This document shows, piece by piece, positions 21,122-30,416 of a DNA stretch of 64,000 nucleotides; position 1 is the stretch's first letter, and each line of letters starts with the position of its first letter. This stretch comes from Singulisphaera sp. (lineage in GTDB: Bacteria; Planctomycetota; Planctomycetia; Isosphaerales; Isosphaeraceae), in NCBI GenBank assembly GCA_027451445.1, contig DAIDJG010000093.1, forward strand, positions 1-64,000, given 5' to 3'. Position numbers and translations under genes: made by a program. The notes under the pieces were generated by a model. The model was not told the DNA's origin. It worked only from the letters and a program-made list of their open reading frames with translations, and searched no databases.

Positions 21122-21958
21122 ATGGCCCGTATTCGCCGACACCGCCGAGACACGGTACAGAGCCCCTTGGAGACGTATCTCCGAGAGATCAACGAGATGG
21201 CGCTCTTGACCGCGGACGAAGAGAAGATGTTAGCGCGACGGATCGCCGAAGGTGACGAGTCGGCTCGCGACCGCATGGTCCGCGCCAATCTTCGCCTCGT
21301 GGTGAATATTGCGCGTGGATATGTAGGGAAGGGATTGTCCCTTCAGGATCTAATCGAGGAAGGAAACCTCGGACTGCTCCGCGCCGTGGAGGGGTTCGAT
21401 CCGGGGGTCGGCACTCGCTTCAGCACGTACGCCAGCTACTGGATCAAGCAGTCGATCAAGCGAGCGCTCGTGAACACGGCGAAGCCGATCCGGATCCCGG
21501 CGTACATGGTCGAGCTCCTCTTCAAATGGCGGCGCGCCGCGGCCGACTTGCAAGATGCGCTGGGCCGGCCGGCTACCGTCGAGGAGATCGCCCGCGCTCT
21601 CGAACTGCCGAAGAAGAAGCTGGCGATCGTGAAGAAGGCGATCAAGGTCTACAATCTCGTCCCGCAAACGGATCAGCCCGAAAACGGCTGGAGCCTCGGT
21701 GAAATGCTCATGGATGAGCGGACCCGGGCACCAGACGTCGAGATGGTTGAGGCCGATAATCTCAAACTCGTCATGGTCCGACTCGACGAGATGGATAAGC
21801 GCGAGGCGACTGTCCTCCGCATGCGGTTCGGTCTGAACGACGCGCCTCCGAAGACGCTCAAGGAAATCGGCGAATCGCTCGGGTTGACCCGCGAGCGAGT
21901 GCGTCAAATCGAGAACGAGGCGCTTGGCAAGCTCTCCGCGACGTTCCTCGCCGACTGA
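21122..21958 (+). CDS. RNA polymerase sigma-70 factor, RpoD/RpoS-like
   Basis: Region 2 IEEGNLGLLRAVEGFDPGVGTRFSTYASYWIKQSI; region 4 TLKEIGESLGLTRERVRQIENEALGKL. Confidence 0.95.
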   Translation: MARIRRHRRDTVQSPLETYLREINEMALLTADEEKMLARRIAEGDESARDRMVRANLRLVVNIARGYVGKGLSLQDLIEEGNLGLLRAVEGFDPGVGTRFSTYASYWIKQSIKRALVNTAKPIRIPAYMVELLFKWRRAAADLQDALGRPATVEEIARALELPKKKLAIVKKAIKVYNLVPQTDQPENGWSLGEMLMDERTRAPDVEMVEADNLKLVMVRLDEMDKREATVLRMRFGLNDAPPKTLKEIGESLGLTRERVRQIENEALGKLSATFLAD

Positions 21959-21980
21959 GTCGTAATGCGCAATTGAAACG

Positions 21981-22017
21981 GCCGGGACGGCCTCGGGTTA
22001 ACCGAGGCCGTCCCGGC
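21981..22017 (+). terminator. Terminator after the sigma gene
   Basis: GCCGGGACGGCCTCGGGTTAACCGAGGCCGTCCCGGC then TTTCG. Confidence 0.85.
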
Positions 22018-22096
22018 TTTCGCTCGCTGACAGCCGAGAATTGACGTGCGATGGAGCGGGGGAGTACAGTCAGGAAAGTCCGTTTGAGGGCCTCTC

Positions 22097-22756
22097 ATGA
22101 GTACTCAATCTCCGCCGCTCGCTCCCGACGAAGTCGAATACCCCGATTGCAACGGGGAACCCATGTCGGATAACACACTCCAATTCCAATGGATCACCAC
22201 GATTGTCGGCAACCTCGAGGCCCTCTACCGGAACGAACCTAGTGTGTTCGTGGCGGGAGACCTGCTGTGGTATCCGATCTATCGGGATAACCAGACCCGG
22301 ACCGCCCCCGACGCGATGGTCGTCTTCGGCCGACCGAAGGGATATCGCGGATCATACAAGCAGTGGGAAGAAGGCGGAATCGGGCCGCAGGTCGTGTTTG
22401 AGATCCTATCGCCGGGCAACCGCGCCAGTGATCTGGCTGCGAAGTTTGCTTTCTACCAGCGATTTGAAGTTGAAGAATACTACCAGTACGACCCCGATCG
22501 TAACGTGTTGAAAGGTTGGGTCAGAGATGGTGTCGGCTTGAAGCCCATTGCCTCGATGGAGAGTTGGGTCAGCCCGCGGTTGGGGATCCGCTTCGTCAAG
22601 ACTTTAACCGAGCTCACAATCTTGGGGCCGAATGCGCGTCCCTTTCTCACATTTGCGGAACTTGCTGCGGAAGCGGAGCAAGCCCGCGAAGCGATCGCCC
22701 GCGCTGAGCGTTTGGCCGCACAACTGCGTGCCCTCGGAATCGAACCCGAGGCCTGA
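22097..22756 (+). CDS. Uma2 family (DUF820) putative endonuclease
   Basis: PDAMVVFGRPKGYRGSYKQWEEGGIGPQVVFEILSPGNRASDLAAKFAFYQRFEVEEYYQYDPD. Confidence 0.85.
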   Translation: MSTQSPPLAPDEVEYPDCNGEPMSDNTLQFQWITTIVGNLEALYRNEPSVFVAGDLLWYPIYRDNQTRTAPDAMVVFGRPKGYRGSYKQWEEGGIGPQVVFEILSPGNRASDLAAKFAFYQRFEVEEYYQYDPDRNVLKGWVRDGVGLKPIASMESWVSPRLGIRFVKTLTELTILGPNARPFLTFAELAAEAEQAREAIARAERLAAQLRALGIEPEA

Positions 22757-22877
22757 TCGTCCTGTAGGATGTTCGCGTCGGCTACACCCACCTCGTGCAA
22801 TTCACGACGCGGCGGAGTATCCTGTCACGCGCTGACTGGAACCGTTTTCTCTGCCCACACCGCGAGCCGACTTGATC

Positions 22878-24305
22878 ATGGGATACCTTGACTCCACCAC
22901 ACTGGAACAGATCCGGGACGACTTCGACGCGCGCGAGGTGATCCTCCGTCGCGTGATCACCGACCGGCTGGCCGAAACCCCGGCGCCGAACGTCCCCGAC
23001 CACATCGTGGCGACCTACTATTTCACCTTCCGAACCCTCACGCTCGAAAAGGCCGTCGAAGAGATCAGCTACCACGCGACGAGCGGGATCAAACACCCGC
23101 CGAAGGGGTCGCTCCTGGAAGCGTGCTCCGCGCGGCAGGCGGGAGTCGATCCGTTTGACGCTTCGGGCCGCGTGGGGCTCCTCCACGTCGCGTTTCCGCT
23201 CAAGATGATGCGCCAGCCGGACGGCCACCTGACGTCGTGCGACATCCTGCACACGGTGGCTGGGGCCGTGATCTTCGACATGTACGAGAACCAGGATGCG
23301 CGGCTGGTCTCGCTCCAGATTCCCGAGGACGTTTTGCGCACCTTCCCCGGCCCCGCCTATGGTCCGCTGGGGATCCGCAAGCAGACCGGTTTCGCCGCCG
23401 ATCAGCCCGCTTTCGGAACGATCCTGAAGCCAACCGCCGGCATTACCGCCGATGATGTGGAGCGACTCGTCGAAGAAGTCGCAGGCCATCCTCTGTTGAT
23501 GTTCATCAAGGAGGACGAGGACCTTTATCCCAATCTCGACTACTCGCCCGTGGCGGAACGTACGCGCCGGGCTCTCAAGGCGATCGAACGCGTTCGTTCT
23601 CAGCGCGGTGGGCTGGGATTGGTCTACGCGCCGCATGTGACGGGGGCACCGAACGAGATTGTGGAGACGGTCCATGCTGCGATTGAGGCGGGCGCTTCCG
23701 GAGTCATGTTCAGCCAGACCTATGCGGGAGGCACCGTCCGCATGGTCCGGGAGGCGACCAAACATCTGCCCAAACCGCCGGCGATTTATGGTCATAATGC
23801 GGGGATCGGCGTCTACACGCGGTCGATCGGCCGTGAGGTGATCGATTTCCTCGCGCGTCTCGATGGGATCGATTTCCGGCAGACGGGTCCGGTTCGGCCC
23901 GGCGCTCCGTTCATCCGGCCCTACGGCCAGGAGTGGGAGGCGTCCGAGCACGCGTTGACGAAGCCGGTTCCAGGAATCAACCCGACGATGATCACCCGCG
24001 CGGGGGCGCTCGATCAGGGGAACCTGATTCTGAACCTCCAGGACATCGAAGCACGGGGCATCGCTCAGAACGTCCTCTTCCTGGCGGGTTCTGCGATCAA
24101 TACGATCAAAGACGCCCAGGGGAAAGCCGACCCTCGGATCGGGCTGGAAGCCATGCTCCAGACGATCGACATTCACCGCTCGGGCGAACTCCGCGACACG
24201 CCCATCGAGGAACACCTCGCCGCGCTCGTCGCGCTGGCCCAACGGAAGAAGTACGGAGCCCTCACCGAGGCTCTGAAACAACGGTATCCCGGCAAGGTGT
24301 CTTGA
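22878..24305 (+). CDS. RuBisCO large-chain superfamily protein (RuBisCO-like protein)
   Basis: FGTILKPTAGIT, LMFIKEDEDLYP, YGHNAGIGVYTRS, ALDQGNLILNLQDIEARGIAQNVLFLAGSAIN. Confidence 0.82.
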   Translation: MGYLDSTTLEQIRDDFDAREVILRRVITDRLAETPAPNVPDHIVATYYFTFRTLTLEKAVEEISYHATSGIKHPPKGSLLEACSARQAGVDPFDASGRVGLLHVAFPLKMMRQPDGHLTSCDILHTVAGAVIFDMYENQDARLVSLQIPEDVLRTFPGPAYGPLGIRKQTGFAADQPAFGTILKPTAGITADDVERLVEEVAGHPLLMFIKEDEDLYPNLDYSPVAERTRRALKAIERVRSQRGGLGLVYAPHVTGAPNEIVETVHAAIEAGASGVMFSQTYAGGTVRMVREATKHLPKPPAIYGHNAGIGVYTRSIGREVIDFLARLDGIDFRQTGPVRPGAPFIRPYGQEWEASEHALTKPVPGINPTMITRAGALDQGNLILNLQDIEARGIAQNVLFLAGSAINTIKDAQGKADPRIGLEAMLQTIDIHRSGELRDTPIEEHLAALVALAQRKKYGALTEALKQRYPGKVS

Positions 24306-24363
24306 GACGCCGCGTATTTGCCCGTTCGCGAATTTGCGGCACCGCATTCTCGGGTTCAGCGCC

Positions 24364-25026
24364 ATGGTGAAGTGCTCCACCTCGCTCTGGTCGGCCGACC
24401 TCTCGCACCTCGCGGCCGAGGTCGTCCGCGTCGATCCCTACTCCGAGCGTTTCCATCTGGACGTTGCCGACGGGCATTACGTACCGAACCTCCTCTTTTT
24501 CCCCGACCTCGTCCGCGCGATTCGACCCCATACGAAACGGCCGTTCGAGGTCCATCTTATGACGACGGATCCGGTCGCCTGGATCGAGCCCTTCAGCGCG
24601 GCAGGCGCAGACGGATTTGTCTTTTGCCTCGACACGCTCGCCGACCCCTCGCTCGCCATCGACGCGGCCCGGTCGCTTGGTAAGTTTGTCGGTATTTCAC
24701 TTGCACTTTCCGAATCCGTGGCGAGTCTCGACCCGTTCTGGGATCAACTCGACCAGGTCACGCTCCTCGGCACGGCGCTCGGCATCAAGGGCGTCGCGAT
24801 GGACCCGGCGCTTCCGGTCAAAGTCCTTCAGGCCAGAGAGCACATTCACAAGCACAATGCGCGTGTTGAAGTCGAGGTCGACGGGGGGATTCGCCGCACG
24901 ACGGTGCCAACGCTGGTCGAGGCCGGTGCGGACTGGATCGTTCCCGGCTCGCTGATGTTTGGAGAAGACCCGTACGCACTTCGCGTGTGGCTCGATGGGC
25001 TCGATCACGCTCTTCGTAAGGAGTAG
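24364..25026 (+). CDS. Ribulose-phosphate 3-epimerase family protein
   Basis: SADLSHLAAEV, HLDVADGHYVPNLLF, EVHLMTTDP, VEVDGGIRRTTVPTLVEAGADWIVPGSLMF. Confidence 0.85.
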   Translation: MVKCSTSLWSADLSHLAAEVVRVDPYSERFHLDVADGHYVPNLLFFPDLVRAIRPHTKRPFEVHLMTTDPVAWIEPFSAAGADGFVFCLDTLADPSLAIDAARSLGKFVGISLALSESVASLDPFWDQLDQVTLLGTALGIKGVAMDPALPVKVLQAREHIHKHNARVEVEVDGGIRRTTVPTLVEAGADWIVPGSLMFGEDPYALRVWLDGLDHALRKE

Positions 25027-25031
25027 TCTCC

Positions 25032-26762
25032 ATGGAAACCAGTCGCATCGCGCAAGTGTTGGACGAGATGGGGACTCTCCTCGAGGTGCGCGGAGAGAAC
25101 CCGTTCCGATGCCGGGCGTATCACAACGCCGCCCAGTCGCTTGGGTCGCTGCCGTCCGACCTCTCCGAAATGATCGCCAACGGCAGCCTGGCCGAAGTCC
25201 CAGGAATCGGCGAAACGATGCTCGCCAAGATTGTGCAGCTCGCCACGACCGGTCACTTGCCGGCCTTCGATGAACTGAAGCATTCCACGCCTCCCGGACT
25301 TGTGGCCCTGTTGCGGGTTCCGGGCCTTGGGCCGAAGAAGATCAAGACGCTGCACGATGATCTCAAAATCGAAAGCCTTGCCGACCTTCGTGCAGCAGGG
25401 GAGGCGGGCAAAATCGCGGCGCTGAAAGGCTTCGGTGCAAAGACGCAGACGAAGATTCTCGAAGGGATCACGTTCATCGAAAAGGTAGGCGACCGTATCC
25501 TGCAGAGCCGAGCGCTCCGGTTGGTGGCACCGATCATCGCCGCGGTGCGAGAGCACCCGGCCGTGATCCGCGCCGAGGTTTGCGGCAGCCTGCGACGGAG
25601 AAAAGAGACCATCGGCGATCTCGACATCGTTTTCAGCGCGGAGGAGCCAGCGCCGGTCCTCGATCGGTTCGTTGCGCTGCCGGAAGTCGCCCAGGTTCTG
25701 GCCCATGGGCCGACGAAGGCAAGCGTGCGGTTGGCGGAGGGTGTTCAGTGCGACTTGCGAGGCGTTGCCGACGACCAGTACGCGTTCGCGCTTCATTACT
25801 TTACGGGCTCGAAAGAACACAACATCGCGATGCGCCGCCGTGCGATTGCGCGGGGCTATACGCTAAACGAGTACAGCCTGAGCAGCCCGTCGGCCTCAGT
25901 TGCCTGTCAGACAGAAACGGATCTCTACGCGGCACTCGGCCTGGCGTACATACCCCCAGAGTTGCGCGAGGACGTCGGCGAGATCGAACTGGCGGAACGC
26001 GGACCGATTCCGCCCCTGGTGGAACGATCGGACCTGACCGGAACGTTTCACTGCCACACGGACTGGAGCGACGGTGGCGCCACGCTCAAGGAGATGGCGG
26101 AGGCCGCACGCGAGCGCGGCCTGAAGTACCTCGGGATCGCCGATCACTCGCGGTCGGCGGCGTACGCGGGAGGCCTTTCCGTGGAGCGAGTCCGTGCTCA
26201 GTGGAAAGAAATCGACCGGCTGAACGAGGAATTCGGGTCGAGTTTTCATCTCTACAAGGGGACCGAGAGCGACATTCTGGCGGACGGCTCCCTGGATTTT
26301 CCGGACGAGCTGCTCGATGGCTTTGACTACGTCGTCGCCAGCGTTCACTCGCAGTTTGGCATGCCCCGTGCGGAGATGACAGAGCGGATCGTTCGTGCGG
26401 TCTCGAACCCAAGAGTTACGATGCTCGGTCACCCATCGGGCCGGCTCTTGCTGGCGCGTGACGCGTACGACGTGGATCTGGATGCGGTGATCGACGCTGC
26501 GGCGCGGGCGGGTACCATGATCGAAATCAATGCCAACCCGCACCGTTTGGATCTCGACGCAGCCCATTGCCGACGGGCTCGGGAACGCGGGGTCGTCCTG
26601 GTGATCAACCCCGACGCCCATTCGACGAGCGGGCTCGATGACCTCGAATACGGCGTGGGCGTCGCGCGCCGAGCGGGTCTGGGGCCCGATCATGTGTTCA
26701 ATGCGTCTGCGCCTGGAATCGTGGCTCGCCTGCTGGCGAAACGCCGGAAGGACCGGTGTTGA
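25032..26762 (+). CDS. polX: DNA polymerase/3'-5' exonuclease PolX with PHP domain
   Basis: HhH N-terminus; VCGSLRRRKETIGDLDIVFS; PHP motif HCHTDWSDG and INANPHRLDLDAAHCRRARERG. Confidence 0.93.
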   Translation: METSRIAQVLDEMGTLLEVRGENPFRCRAYHNAAQSLGSLPSDLSEMIANGSLAEVPGIGETMLAKIVQLATTGHLPAFDELKHSTPPGLVALLRVPGLGPKKIKTLHDDLKIESLADLRAAGEAGKIAALKGFGAKTQTKILEGITFIEKVGDRILQSRALRLVAPIIAAVREHPAVIRAEVCGSLRRRKETIGDLDIVFSAEEPAPVLDRFVALPEVAQVLAHGPTKASVRLAEGVQCDLRGVADDQYAFALHYFTGSKEHNIAMRRRAIARGYTLNEYSLSSPSASVACQTETDLYAALGLAYIPPELREDVGEIELAERGPIPPLVERSDLTGTFHCHTDWSDGGATLKEMAEAARERGLKYLGIADHSRSAAYAGGLSVERVRAQWKEIDRLNEEFGSSFHLYKGTESDILADGSLDFPDELLDGFDYVVASVHSQFGMPRAEMTERIVRAVSNPRVTMLGHPSGRLLLARDAYDVDLDAVIDAAARAGTMIEINANPHRLDLDAAHCRRARERGVVLVINPDAHSTSGLDDLEYGVGVARRAGLGPDHVFNASAPGIVARLLAKRRKDRC

Positions 26763-27021
26763 ACAAGAAACGCGAAGTTGGACGTTCGCACGCCCTTGCG
26801 GGGGGTCGTAGGGGTCCTATAATTTGGAGGACGGGTGGGACGCGTGTTTGGATCGCCCGAGCGATTCGGACGACTCGCCGCTCCTCAGGGGACCCAAGAC
26901 GGCTCTCGCTCGTGCACCACAGGAGACGGGTCACTTGACGCTCGCCGGGTCACGGCAGTTCCGTTGCGGAGTAATCGTTCCAGCGAGTGAACGCACTCAT
27001 CGAGAATAAAGGTAAATCATC

Positions 27022-27480
27022 ATGGCCCCTCCCAAACCGCCCGAAGTGAAGCGGAAGTACTACACGGTGGAGGAGGCGAACAAGACCCTCCCCCTCGTCC
27101 GGGCGATCGTTGGCGACATCGTCCGCCAATTCCACACCGTCAACGAGCTGCGCACGCGGCTCTCGGCCGTCATGAACGACCGTCGAAAACCGTCGTCGGA
27201 CCCTTATTCCGAGGAGCTCGCTCAGAGCCAGGCCGAACTGGAGTCGGAAGAGGAGAAACTCGCCGCCTTCATCGACGAACTGGCCAAGCTGGGCGTCGAG
27301 CTGAAAGGGCCCGAAGGGCTTTGCGACTTCTACAGCATCATGGACGGCCGTGAGGTCTACCTTTGCTGGCGTCTGGGCGAGCCCCAGGTCATGCACTGGC
27401 ACGAATTAAACGCCGGCGTCGCTGGCCGGAAGCCACTCGCTGGTCACTCCACGGCGCGGCCGGCACCGCGTCCGGTTTAG
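27022..27480 (+). CDS. DUF2203 family protein
   Basis: KYYTVEEANKTLPLVRAIVGDIV; KGPEGLCDFYSIMDGREVYLCWRLGEPQVMHWHELNAG. Confidence 0.85.
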   Translation: MAPPKPPEVKRKYYTVEEANKTLPLVRAIVGDIVRQFHTVNELRTRLSAVMNDRRKPSSDPYSEELAQSQAELESEEEKLAAFIDELAKLGVELKGPEGLCDFYSIMDGREVYLCWRLGEPQVMHWHELNAGVAGRKPLAGHSTARPAPRPV

Positions 27481-27656
27481 CACGCTCGGCCGTCGTTTTG
27501 CAGATTGGCGCAGTTGCAATCGGGAACGATCTTTACGATCCTTCTGTCAGCGCACAATCAGCGGCCCAGCCTCCCGTTGAACGTTGGATTCGGGCGGCTG
27601 GGTCGTGGCACGTACGGTCGCAAAGAATGAACAAGGGCTCGAGGGTTTCCGGACGA

Positions 27657-28316
27657 ATGCGGGTGGTAACCATCGACGGGCCCGCCGGTGCGGGAAAGAG
27701 CACCGTTGCGAGGATGCTCGCGAAGCGGCTCTCGTGGCGGCTCCTTGACACCGGCGCAATGTACCGGGCCGTAACACTCGCGGCACTACGTGCGGAGGTG
27801 AATCTCGAGAGCGACGCCGAGCTCGGTGCGCTCGCCGCCGGACTTCACGTCGAGTTGCCGCCGGGCAGTGTAAAGTTAAACGGCGAGGAGGTTTCCGGCT
27901 TGATCCGCGGCGTGGAATTGACCCGAGCCTTGCGCTTCGTGGCCGATAGTCCCAGTGTGCGCCACTGCCTCGTCGGCTGGCAGCGTGCCTTTGCGCGGGA
28001 CCATAACGTTGTCACCGAGGGACGTGACCAGGGAACCATCGTGTTTCCTGATGCCTTCCGCAAATACTATCTGACAGCGAGTCTGGAAGAACGTGCTCGA
28101 CGACGCCACGCGGAGTATCAGGGAGCACGCGAACGGATCTCTCTGGAAGCGCTGCTGGCGGACTTGCGAGAGCGCGACGAGCGCGACGCCGCGCGCGCGA
28201 TCGCCCCGATGAAACCTGCGCAGGACGCGTGCGTCCTCGATACGACCGGACTGTCACTGGACGAGGTTGTCGGTCGGATGGAGCACGATATTCGCGAGCG
28301 GTTGGAAACGGCCTGA
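27657..28316 (+). CDS. cmk: Cytidylate kinase
   Basis: MRVVTIDGPAGAGKSTVARMLAKRL; LLDTGAMYRAVTLAAL; GRDQGTIVFPDA. Confidence 0.92.
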   Translation: MRVVTIDGPAGAGKSTVARMLAKRLSWRLLDTGAMYRAVTLAALRAEVNLESDAELGALAAGLHVELPPGSVKLNGEEVSGLIRGVELTRALRFVADSPSVRHCLVGWQRAFARDHNVVTEGRDQGTIVFPDAFRKYYLTASLEERARRRHAEYQGARERISLEALLADLRERDERDAARAIAPMKPAQDACVLDTTGLSLDEVVGRMEHDIRERLETA

Positions 28317-28391
28317 AGTGTCGTGGGCGGAAGGAACTTCTTGGATCTTGGTACCGGCAAGCGCACCTGAACGGTCGAGAGGAATGTGCGG

Positions 28392-29114
28392 ATGACGCTG
28401 GAAACCCCGCCGCAAGAATCCGAGCCGGTGAGCAGGTCGCGGGCGTCCGCCGGCCGCTCGGCTCGGCGCGACCGGTCCTGGCTCGGCGTTTTGTGGTACT
28501 ACTATGTCCGTTACATGGTGACGACCCTGCTTGCCTCGACGGGCGCCCTGCGTGCCAGTGGACTTCGGAACGTGCCGAGGACGGGTGGCGCGTTGCTCGT
28601 CAGCAATCACATGAGCCATCTCGACGTCTTCGTTCTCGGACTCGCGCTCCCGCGAACGCTCAACTATGTCGCCCGGTCGACGCTTTTCGTGCCCGTTCTG
28701 GGCGCGTTGATCCGTTCCGTCGGCGGGTTTCCGATCCAGCGCGAGGGGAAGGGCACCTCCGGAATCAAAGAAACCCTGCGCCGCTTACGCGAGGGCAGGG
28801 TTGTCACCTTCTTCCCGGAAGGTACGCGCAGTCTTGACGGCGAACTCGGTCCGCTGAAACCTGGTATTGCCGCGCTGGCGGAGCGGTCGCACCTCCCGAT
28901 TGTGCCCGCTGCCATTGCCGGAACCTTCGAGGGATGGCCGCGCCACCGGACTCTGCCTCGCGCCCACCCCATCTGGGTGCACTTTGGATCGCCGATTCAG
29001 CCTGAAGAACTCGCCGATGGAACGCCCGAGGCGATCACGGAGCTGATTCGCGTCCGAATCCTCGAGTGCCAGCGAGAGGCCAGGCGGGGCCTGGCGTCAC
29101 TCAACGGAAACTGA
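28392..29114 (+). CDS. Lysophospholipid/1-acylglycerol-3-phosphate acyltransferase (PlsC-like)
   Basis: NHMSHLDVFVL acyltransferase motif; FFPEGTRSLDGEL. Confidence 0.9.
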   Translation: MTLETPPQESEPVSRSRASAGRSARRDRSWLGVLWYYYVRYMVTTLLASTGALRASGLRNVPRTGGALLVSNHMSHLDVFVLGLALPRTLNYVARSTLFVPVLGALIRSVGGFPIQREGKGTSGIKETLRRLREGRVVTFFPEGTRSLDGELGPLKPGIAALAERSHLPIVPAAIAGTFEGWPRHRTLPRAHPIWVHFGSPIQPEELADGTPEAITELIRVRILECQREARRGLASLNGN

Positions 29115-29406
29115 GCATCGTCACGAGCATGCTCAACCCCAGTCCGAACGCCGCCATCCAGCGCATCTTCTCGGTCCGCTCATCGAACGAGACCAGTCCC
29201 AGGACGCTGAAGACGATGCCGAGAATGGGCATGACGCCCAGTGCCTGGATCACGCAGGAGATGAGCCCGAAGCTCACGCCCGCGAGCGCCAGCGTGTTGA
29301 ACTTCTTGGCATCCTCCGAAGCCGGCGTCTCGGTCGGGATCGGGGGTTGTGCCGGATGGAACTTCGTCGATGGAGCTGCTTCTTGATGGCAAACTTGAGT
29401 CGACAT
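29101..29406 (-). CDS. Small membrane protein (DUF4190-like)
   Basis: LALAGVSFGLISCVIQALGVMPILGIVFSVLGLVSFDERTEKMRWMAAFGLGLS. Confidence 0.6.
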   Translation of the reverse strand: MSTQVCHQEAAPSTKFHPAQPPIPTETPASEDAKKFNTLALAGVSFGLISCVIQALGVMPILGIVFSVLGLVSFDERTEKMRWMAAFGLGLSMLVTMLSFR

Positions 29407-29744
29407 GTTCGAGTCCTCGGTACGCGGCATTCGGGTGGTTGCGCTGGGAAGGGGCAGACAGAGGAAACCTAGGCCACCCTGCGCCGGGTGTCAAAACGAT
29501 CGAACTCTTGCGGCAACACTCGGTTGCCAACACGAAAAATTGCAATTGGAGAAAAATGCGATTTCGACTAAAGTTCCGCCGCCACGAAGGTGCGGGCCCC
29601 ATTCGGCCGCTGGCCATTCTCGCTTCCGATCCACATCAGCACCGCGCTCGGATACGCTCAAAACCCGCAGTTTCTCCCGTTGAGGCCTGGGTTTCCGTCC
29701 ACGGATGGACGCTGAATTCCCGGTCGCGACAAAGGAGTATTGGC

Positions 29745-30092
29745 ATGCGACGACCCCGCGTCTTGCGTTGGTGCCTGCCGGGCTTCATGCTTGGCTGCAT
29801 CGGATTGGCAGGCTGCACGCATAACTACTACTACGGTGCACTTCCTCCTTGCGGACCCCAGGGAACCGTGCAGTACGGGTCGGTCTGCGAGGTCCCATCA
29901 GGAACCACCGGCGGGACCTCCGTCGTGCAAACGCCCGTGCGTTCCTCGGCCGTTGGCAGCAAGCCGCCGAGCGTGGTCGTGAGCGAGCCGAACGGCTCGC
30001 GCCTCTCTGCCTGGCGCAGACCTGATCCGGACAGCGGGCTGGCGACCACGCGCGTCGAAGGCGCCATCGATTCCTCGACGACGACTCGTTAA
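29745..30092 (+). CDS. Lipoprotein-like hypothetical protein
   Basis: LGCIGLAGCTHNYYYG lipobox. Confidence 0.6.
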   Translation: MRRPRVLRWCLPGFMLGCIGLAGCTHNYYYGALPPCGPQGTVQYGSVCEVPSGTTGGTSVVQTPVRSSAVGSKPPSVVVSEPNGSRLSAWRRPDPDSGLATTRVEGAIDSSTTTR

Positions 30093-30195
30093 CGCCGCGA
30101 TTTCTCCCGATCCGCATCGACTTCATTTCGACGAGCGAGAGTTGCACCAGGTTGCACACGCTGAGTCCACGCGCTACAATGGGCCGATTAACGCC

Positions 30196-30268
30196 GGGCG
30201 ATTAGCTCAGTTGGTAGAGCGCCTGCTTTACACGCAGGATGTCGGCGGTTCGAGTCCGTCATCGCCCA
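30196..30268 (+). tRNA. tRNA-Val(UAC); attachment site of the integrated element
   Basis: GGGCGAT/ATCGCCC acceptor stem, anticodon arm CCTGC-TTTACAC-GCAGG (anticodon TAC), GGTTCGAGTCC T-loop. Confidence 0.95.
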
Positions 30269-30416
30269 TTCGCGTAAGTCCGATAATGGCAGCACTTTGA
30301 AGTTCAATCCGAAGGTCGGATAAGAATCCCGGAAGGCCCAATAATTGTAGTACCGGTACTACCGGTGCGAACTCGTTGGGTAAATTCTCTTGTGGAGTCA
30401 CAAGGGAGTTTCCGAG

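Noticed and set aside
22097-22756. Uma2 gene as a mobile or defence gene
   Set aside because: Uma2/DUF820 genes are abundant and scattered in planctomycete chromosomes; no mobile context here
22782-24380. 532-aa minus-strand ORF
   Set aside because: Shadow of the RuBisCO-like gene; Arg/His-rich with no recognisable motif
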